NCBI GenBank assembly: GCA_021770615.1
Contig: JAETQR010000039.1
Span: forward strand, 1-35,638
Origin: Lachnospiraceae bacterium
GTDB taxonomy: Bacteria > Bacillota_A > Clostridia > Lachnospirales > Lachnospiraceae
Length of the DNA stretch: 35,638 nt
Direction of reading: 5' to 3'
The notes under the pieces are model-generated. The model worked only from the letters and a program-made list of their open reading frames with translations, had not been told where the DNA came from and searched no databases. Shown in pieces: positions 31,287 to 35,638 of the stretch (position 1 is the first letter of the stretch; each line of letters opens with the position of its first letter). A program made the position numbers and the translations under genes.

Positions 31287-32789
31287 CTACCCCATCACTC
31301 TCCCGTAATCATACCCACGGTCACTCTTTATTTCACAATCCATAATCTCAAAAAAGATAACAGAATTCCGCCTCAGTAAAAGCTCGATCTGTAATCCATC
31401 CCTGTCGGAACACGTTCTCTCCGTAATCGTAAGTGGAACCGAAGCCTCCCTCAGGCGCTCCAGCTGGCTCTCATCTAAACTAGCCGGCTCTCCCATATCA
31501 TGCCAGACTTTCAATGGGTTACAAACTGTCTCATCTACGATCCTTTTCAGAAGACAATATTCCCCGGACAGATCCGAAAAACGAAGTTCCAATTTTAGCT
31601 CATCACTCTCCGTCTCCCTCGAAAGATTCCAAGCCACTCCGCAAACAGAACCATCCTCTTTTTGTACCGCTATCATATTCTCGTTACGGTACAAACATTC
31701 TCCCTGAAGTTGTTTATAAAACTGAAACACCCAGAATGTCGGCTTTGGTATCCCGCCATTTGCCACAAGTCCAAAACCACCGTGAAATGGAGTAAACGGA
31801 ACTCCCTGCTCCTCAAAAACATCTCCAAACGTCCAATAAGAATACCCGGTGCAGTAATCTCCGATCTCAGAGAGCATTCTTGCAAGATAAGCGGCATTTT
31901 CATTTGTGTCATGCAGCGGACAATTTGGCACATAAGCAGTATTAAATTCTGTAATATAAAAAGGAATCTCCTTGTATTTTTCATAGCTCTCTATGATCTT
32001 CCGGCAGTTCTCCAACGTACTAAATGCGTATTCAGACGTATATAATTCCGCATAGTCATAATGTCCGCACCGTTCGGGAACATCGATCGTATAGTGATGT
32101 CTCGTGATAAAATCCAAAGGCACATCATTTTCACTGCAATACGTCAAAAATCCATTCATCCAGACTTCATCACTGCCTCCACAGATCGCAGGACCTCCCA
32201 CCTGAAATTCCGGATGAACCTCTTTTACAGCATGCACAGTCCTTGTATACAGCTTAAAATATTCCTGCATATCTGCATTTTCCCAGAACCCTGTTAAATT
32301 CGGCTCATTCCATACTTCAATCGGCCATGACAGCACCTCCTCTTCCCCATACCGGGAAAGAAGATGTCGGAGAGTCGCCTGAACAAGTTCACACCATCTG
32401 TCATAGCTTTTAGGGGGCGTTACATTTCCTTTCCAGTAAAACTGGGTCTGGGTTCCCGAAGCCAGTTTTTCCGGCATGAATCCCAGTTCCAGGAAAGGAC
32501 GGATCGAAAGCCTCTGATAACTGTCAAATACCCGGTCAAGATATGTAAAATTATATTCCGCGATCACGTTCCCTTCTTCGTCTGCATACTCTTGATAAAC
32601 AGCCATATCGTCGCAAAAAAGACCGTGCCCCCGTATATAAGAAAATCCTATCTTTTGCTGTACAAACTGCAGCTGCTCCAGATACTCCCTGTGCAACGCC
32701 AATCCCATGCGTCCGGTTCCGATACAGTAATCCACGTTGTTGTAAAAAGAAATCTTTTTGTCCCCTTGGATCATAATTTTTTTCTCCAT
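31287..32789 (-). CDS. Glycoside hydrolase family 39, beta-xylosidase-like
   Basis: A 500-aa retaining glycosidase with an N-terminal (beta/alpha)8 barrel and a C-terminal beta-sandwich. The acid/base is Glu162 in EVWNEPNLTGFW and the nucleophile is Glu281 in FYITEFNTAY, the spacing of clan GH-A. HHYT near 231 is also typical of GH39 xylosidases. There is no signal peptide. The start at 32789 uses GGAGGG located inside the end of the GH28 gene, whose stop is one base away, so the two are coupled. Likely acts on xylose-containing side chains or oligomers; specificity is inferred. Confidence 0.88.
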   Translation of the reverse strand: MEKKIMIQGDKKISFYNNVDYCIGTGRMGLALHREYLEQLQFVQQKIGFSYIRGHGLFCDDMAVYQEYADEEGNVIAEYNFTYLDRVFDSYQRLSIRPFLELGFMPEKLASGTQTQFYWKGNVTPPKSYDRWCELVQATLRHLLSRYGEEEVLSWPIEVWNEPNLTGFWENADMQEYFKLYTRTVHAVKEVHPEFQVGGPAICGGSDEVWMNGFLTYCSENDVPLDFITRHHYTIDVPERCGHYDYAELYTSEYAFSTLENCRKIIESYEKYKEIPFYITEFNTAYVPNCPLHDTNENAAYLARMLSEIGDYCTGYSYWTFGDVFEEQGVPFTPFHGGFGLVANGGIPKPTFWVFQFYKQLQGECLYRNENMIAVQKEDGSVCGVAWNLSRETESDELKLELRFSDLSGEYCLLKRIVDETVCNPLKVWHDMGEPASLDESQLERLREASVPLTITERTCSDRDGLQIELLLRRNSVIFFEIMDCEIKSDRGYDYGRVMG

Positions 32790-32790
32790 C

Positions 32791-34659
32791 TTATCCCTCC
32801 ATTTCTGTATAATGAACTCCATTCACCAGAACATCACTGCTATCTGTTACATAAAACACCGGACGTCCATCCGGAAGAGCAACCTGAGTCCGGCAATCGC
32901 GAAATGTCACACGCTCTGCATGACGGATAAAGTAACCGGATGCCGGTAACACACCAAAGCAATTTGATTCCGGATATTGATCTGCAAATTCTTCCGGAAA
33001 TTCTGGCTTTTTTAAAATACCACCTTTATAAATTACATTTACATGAGAAAAAAGAATATCCCGGATCAGGTAAACCTTCCCCTCTTTTTCAAATCCACCC
33101 AGATAACTTCCATAACTTCTTCTGACACCCTCCGCCTCAATCTGGTCAAATATGATTTCCTCCACGCTTCCGATCCGGTGCCGGCCCCAGTCTGGTGTCC
33201 TCCCTTTGTCACCTATCAGAATAAAAAATACACTCTCCACATTTTGGATATCGATCTGATGAAACTGCAGATTCCGGATGCGTCCTCCATCTACACATTG
33301 TATCGATATCGCACAGGTTCTCGTATCTTTAACGATGCATCTCTCGCAGGTGCAATTTGTAAATCCCCCATAACTATAAGTTCCGAATTTAATGCCATTC
33401 GCCATCGTACTGATGATAAAGCAATCCCGTATAAGGACATTATCACAACCGCTCTCGTTTCCACTCTTAAAACACATGGCGTCATCGTCTGCTTTTATAT
33501 TACAGTTCTCAACGAGAACATTGCAGCAGTCACAGAGATCGATTCCGTCCCGGTTCGGATACCACGTCGAGTTGATATTGATATCATGGATATACAGATC
33601 ATCACACTCCACAAGTGGCACTGTCCACATACCAGCATCTTTTATATACAAATCACACAACTGAACATTGGGACACCCCACAAGCAATATCGCACTCACC
33701 CGCAGACTTTCCGAACCATATTCTCCGGGAAAATCACCACTTCCATCAATCGTCCCGCCACCCATGATACGGATATTTTCCTGGTTATCTGCATAGATCA
33801 ATGCTTTTTGTGGCCCCTGTACAAGCATGTTCCAGTTGGGATGCGTTTTGCTTTTTTTCACCGGATAAGCATCCACATCCAACACTCCCTTTAAAACAGC
33901 ACCCTCCTCAATATATAAAGTAACATTTTTCTTTAACTCGATCATACCTGTGAGATAAATTCCATCCCTGAGATACACCACTCCTCCCGATTCACTGCAC
34001 CTATCGATCAAATTCTGTAATTCAGCCGTCACCACCGTATGCCCATCCGCCGGAACACCCATCTCCACCGCATCAAGTATTACACCGTTTTTAGCTGCTT
34101 CCTGTACTGAGGAGACAGATGGCCGGTAAATACGAAATTGTTTTACATATGAAACTCCTCCATAACTTTCCATAGAAACGGTATGTACTGTCTGTACCGG
34201 ACAGAAAAACTCTGCACATTCGAGCTGACGCTCTCCGTCAACATACAAAGAATAGCTGTGATTCCTGATATTCACAGTGAGATAAATACTATACCATTTA
34301 TCACTTTCAAAATGACACAACTTACTTTTACGATTCTTATCATAAGAATAGAAGAAAGCCCCCTCTGTGTCAACACGTATTATCTCCTTCTTCTCACTGC
34401 CATTTTCTCCTCCATACAGCTTTAACAGATTGACTCCGGTGTTATGAATATCCATCTTTACCCAAAGCAACACGACCAGTTTATCCTGCACAGCGTCAAA
34501 CTTGTGATAAATCTGACCGCTTTCCGAACAGATTCTTATTTCTTTCTCCCACTTTTCAGGAAAAAAAAGCAGATTGGAAATATCCGAGTATGAAGACATG
34601 TCCTTACAAGGTCTCATATACTCGTAATTCCGCTTGTGATCATTCCTCTCAATTCTCAT
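32791..34659 (-). CDS. GH28-like pectinase with N-terminal LamG-type domain
   Basis: A 622-aa two-domain protein. Residues ~35-180 look like a LamG/concanavalin-type beta-sandwich (VVLLWVKMDI, KWYSIYLTVN, YSLYVDGERQ). Residues ~195-620 are a right-handed parallel beta-helix of GH28 type: GGVVYLRDGIYLTGMI, GGGTIDGSG, NRDGIDLCDC and ADDDAMCFKSG supply the acidic residues expected of polygalacturonases. The usual GHG motif is replaced by NGIKFGT, and RIK is not obvious, so it is a divergent member. No signal peptide is seen, so it should act in the cytoplasm. The start at 34659 follows AGGAGG. It heads the GH28-GH39 operon. Confidence 0.85.
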   Translation of the reverse strand: MRIERNDHKRNYEYMRPCKDMSSYSDISNLLFFPEKWEKEIRICSESGQIYHKFDAVQDKLVVLLWVKMDIHNTGVNLLKLYGGENGSEKKEIIRVDTEGAFFYSYDKNRKSKLCHFESDKWYSIYLTVNIRNHSYSLYVDGERQLECAEFFCPVQTVHTVSMESYGGVSYVKQFRIYRPSVSSVQEAAKNGVILDAVEMGVPADGHTVVTAELQNLIDRCSESGGVVYLRDGIYLTGMIELKKNVTLYIEEGAVLKGVLDVDAYPVKKSKTHPNWNMLVQGPQKALIYADNQENIRIMGGGTIDGSGDFPGEYGSESLRVSAILLVGCPNVQLCDLYIKDAGMWTVPLVECDDLYIHDININSTWYPNRDGIDLCDCCNVLVENCNIKADDDAMCFKSGNESGCDNVLIRDCFIISTMANGIKFGTYSYGGFTNCTCERCIVKDTRTCAISIQCVDGGRIRNLQFHQIDIQNVESVFFILIGDKGRTPDWGRHRIGSVEEIIFDQIEAEGVRRSYGSYLGGFEKEGKVYLIRDILFSHVNVIYKGGILKKPEFPEEFADQYPESNCFGVLPASGYFIRHAERVTFRDCRTQVALPDGRPVFYVTDSSDVLVNGVHYTEMEG

Positions 34660-34830
34660 AAACGCCTCCTAAAATATATCCTTACTGTTTTTATAATATA
34701 AAAGGCAAGGAAATAAAATAGATTATTTTGCTGCTTTTTTGTATTTTCCTGCAATTCTCAAAATCAATATATACCATATTTCCTGATCTTCAAAAACCCT
34801 GTCAGATATACACAAATAAATGCACTCATA

Positions 34831-34876
34831 AAAGAAAAAACCAAGACACACCACTTCGTGATATGTCTTGGTTTTT
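34831..34876 (-). terminator. Rho-independent terminator of the tRNA cluster
   Basis: 13-bp perfect stem (34836-34848 with 34864-34876) and a T-rich tail on the minus strand, three bases after the tRNA-Leu 3' end. The rest of 34660-34830 carries the GH28 upstream region with no sure promoter. Confidence 0.85.
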
Positions 34877-34878
34877 AA

Positions 34879-34964
34879 TGCTGGTAACCGGAATCGAACC
34901 GGTACGGGTGTCACCACCCACAGGATTTTAAGTCCTGGGCGTCTGCCAGTTCCGCCACACCAGC
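34879..34964 (-). tRNA. tRNA-Leu (TAA)
   Basis: 86-nt class II tRNA with a long variable arm. The anticodon loop CTTAAAA contains TAA. The acceptor GCTGGTG pairs with TACCAGC (one G-U), and GGTTCGATTCC forms the T arm. CCA is not encoded. Last gene of the cluster. Confidence 0.96.
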
Positions 34965-34991
34965 ATGTAAATAATAATAACTTATTTACAG

Positions 34992-35065
34992 CGACCCAGG
35001 AGGGACTCGAACCCTTGACCTCTGCCGTGACAGGGCAGCGCTCTAACCAACTGAGCTACTGGGCC
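34992..35065 (-). tRNA. tRNA-Asp (GTC)
   Basis: 74 nt. The anticodon loop CTGTCAC lies between GCCC/GGGC-type stem halves. Acceptor GGCCCAG pairs with CTGGGTC. T arm GGGTTCGAGTCCC. CCA is not encoded. Confidence 0.96.
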
Positions 35066-35073
35066 AGATTTCA

Positions 35074-35147
35074 TGGACCCTCGGGGACTCGAACCCCGGA
35101 CCGTCCGGTTATGAGCCGGATGCTCTAACCAACTGAGCTAAAGGTCC
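35074..35147 (-). tRNA. tRNA with CAT anticodon (elongator Met or Ile2)
   Basis: 74 nt. The anticodon loop is CTCATAA on a TCCGG/CCGGA stem. The three G-C pairs that mark an initiator are absent. Acceptor GGACCTT pairs with AGGGTCC. Whether it is elongator Met or lysidine-modified Ile2 cannot be decided by eye. Confidence 0.93.
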
Positions 35148-35173
35148 AAACTCATAAAAGTTTGTTCCATCTT

Positions 35174-35267
35174 CTTGTTATGAACTTGCTGTGCAAGTTC
35201 TTTGTGAATCTTCTTGTTTTTCTCAAGTTTGCGTTACAAACTTGTTATGAACTTGCTGTGCAAGTTC
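35174..35267. repeat. 27-bp direct repeat with internal hairpin in tRNA spacer
   Basis: 35174-35200 and 35241-35267 are identical. Each contains GAACTTGC-TGT-GCAAGTTC, a perfect 8-bp hairpin. A third hairpin (CAAGTTTG/CAAACTTG) lies between them. In the cluster transcript this makes three hairpins between tRNA-Glu and the CAT tRNA, possibly for processing. Confidence 0.85.
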
Positions 35268-35269
35268 AT

Positions 35270-35341
35270 TGACCCCTACGGGAATCGAACCCGTGTTACC
35301 GCCGTGAAAGGGCGATGTCTTAACCGCTTGACCAAGGGGCC
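35270..35341 (-). tRNA. tRNA-Glu (TTC)
   Basis: 72 nt. Anticodon loop CTTTCAC contains TTC. Acceptor GGCCCCT pairs with AGGGGTC (one G-U). T arm GGGTTCGATTCCC. First tRNA after the promoter at 35376. Confidence 0.96.
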
Positions 35342-35375
35342 ACAAACTTTTCAAAAAATCAACTCAACATCTGAT

Positions 35376-35404
35376 ATTTTACCATATTTCCCCGCCTGTT
35401 GCAA
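35376..35404 (-). promoter_or_regulatory. Promoter of the tRNA-Glu to tRNA-Leu cluster
   Basis: TTGCAA (35399-35404) and TAAAAT (35376-35381) on the minus strand with a 17-base GC-rich spacer and an extended -10 TG. It lies about 35 bases before tRNA-Glu. The remaining 35405-35556 shows no gene. Confidence 0.78.
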
Positions 35405-35556
35405 GTTTTTTTTGTAAAGAATCTGGTCTGTATCATTTTTATAATATTTAAAAATCCATAAACAAAGAAACATGATACTTTTCTTCTCTGCTTACGGATT
35501 CTTCGTCTCTCTTTGACTGTAAAACAACTTCAATTCTGATATGCCTTACACATTAA

Positions 35557-35628
35557 CTCCCCGAGTAGGGTTCGAACCTACGACCCTTCGGTTAACAGCC
35601 GAATGCTCTACCGCTGAGCTATCGAGGA
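35557..35628 (-). tRNA. tRNA-Asn (GTT)
   Basis: 72 nt. Anticodon loop CTGTTAA contains GTT. Acceptor TCCTCGA pairs with TCGGGGA (one G-U). T arm AGGTTCGAACCCT. CCA is not encoded. It is separated from tRNA-Glu by 215 bases that contain a separate promoter. Confidence 0.95.
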
Positions 35629-35638
35629 CCATCTCTTA

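Noticed and set aside
33043..33894. 283-aa rightward reading frame opposite the GH28 gene
   Set aside because: It lies wholly antisense to a gene with clear GH28 motifs, and lacks a plausible start signal or domain.
35174..35267. Possible CRISPR array from the 27-bp repeats
   Set aside because: There are only two copies, the repeat has an internal palindrome, it lies between tRNA genes, and no cas genes are present.

Overview
The window looks like a chromosomal segment of a spore-forming Clostridia bacterium, most likely Lachnospiraceae. The evidence is a class 1B dihydroorotate dehydrogenase pair (PyrK/PyrD), a spoVA sporulation operon, a clostridial phosphatidylserine synthase/decarboxylase pair, an archaeal-type aspartate-semialdehyde dehydrogenase, several signal-less plant-glycan glycosidases, and strong GGAGG ribosome sites. 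No 16S or species-level marker is present, so the assignment rests on gene content only.

Layout. (1) 1-4.9 kb is an AT-rich accessory patch: the first codons of a leftward gene, two membrane proteins of unknown function, a zinc-ribbon/TPR/CFI-box protein, and a complete insertion sequence (2260-3896) with a 9-bp target duplication. (2) 5.0-11.7 kb is a leftward operon-like run: asd, a degenerate Nudix protein, pyrC, pyrF, a lipoprotein, pyrK, pyrD, closed by a terminator. (3) 11.85-12.5 kb holds a large palindromic element with a possible 8-bp duplication, between the divergent asd and cspA promoters. (4) 12.5-17.6 kb has a 1115-residue repeat surface protein, a solitary sugar cytidylyltransferase and a divergent PepSY protein. 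(5) 17.6-20.1 kb has spoVAA-AB-AC and a divergent cell-wall amidase, separated by a second large palindrome. (6) 20.1-24.4 kb has uppP, then a rightward lipid operon: PAP2 phosphatase, LPG-synthase-type membrane protein, pssA, psd. (7) 24.5-28.2 kb is a leftward operon of a GH31 alpha-xylosidase-like enzyme, endonuclease III and a GH43 enzyme. (8) 28.3-31.0 kb is rightward: a small CxxC/HExxH protein, TrpB2 and a SanA/YdcF-like protein. (9) 31.08-31.26 kb is a second copy of the palindrome seen in region 5. (10) 31.3-34.7 kb is a leftward GH28-GH39 pair. (11) 34.8-35.6 kb is a leftward tRNA cluster (Asn, Glu, Met/Ile2, Asp, Leu) with its promoter, terminator and a repeated spacer hairpin.

How the parts work together: regions 2 and 6 are core pyrimidine, aspartate-family and phospholipid/cell-wall metabolism. 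Regions 7 and 10 encode cytoplasmic breakdown of imported xylan, arabinoxylan and pectin fragments, with no transporter or regulator in the window. Region 5 serves spore germination and cell-wall turnover.

The most unusual signal is non-coding. Two unlinked intergenic palindromes (19247-19504 and 31078-31263) share a well-conserved core. Their outer arms differ in sequence between copies, yet each stays self-complementary. A third palindrome of similar size (11858-12114) has a different sequence and a predicted three-armed centre. The insertion sequence also carries two perfect, inverted DnaA boxes.
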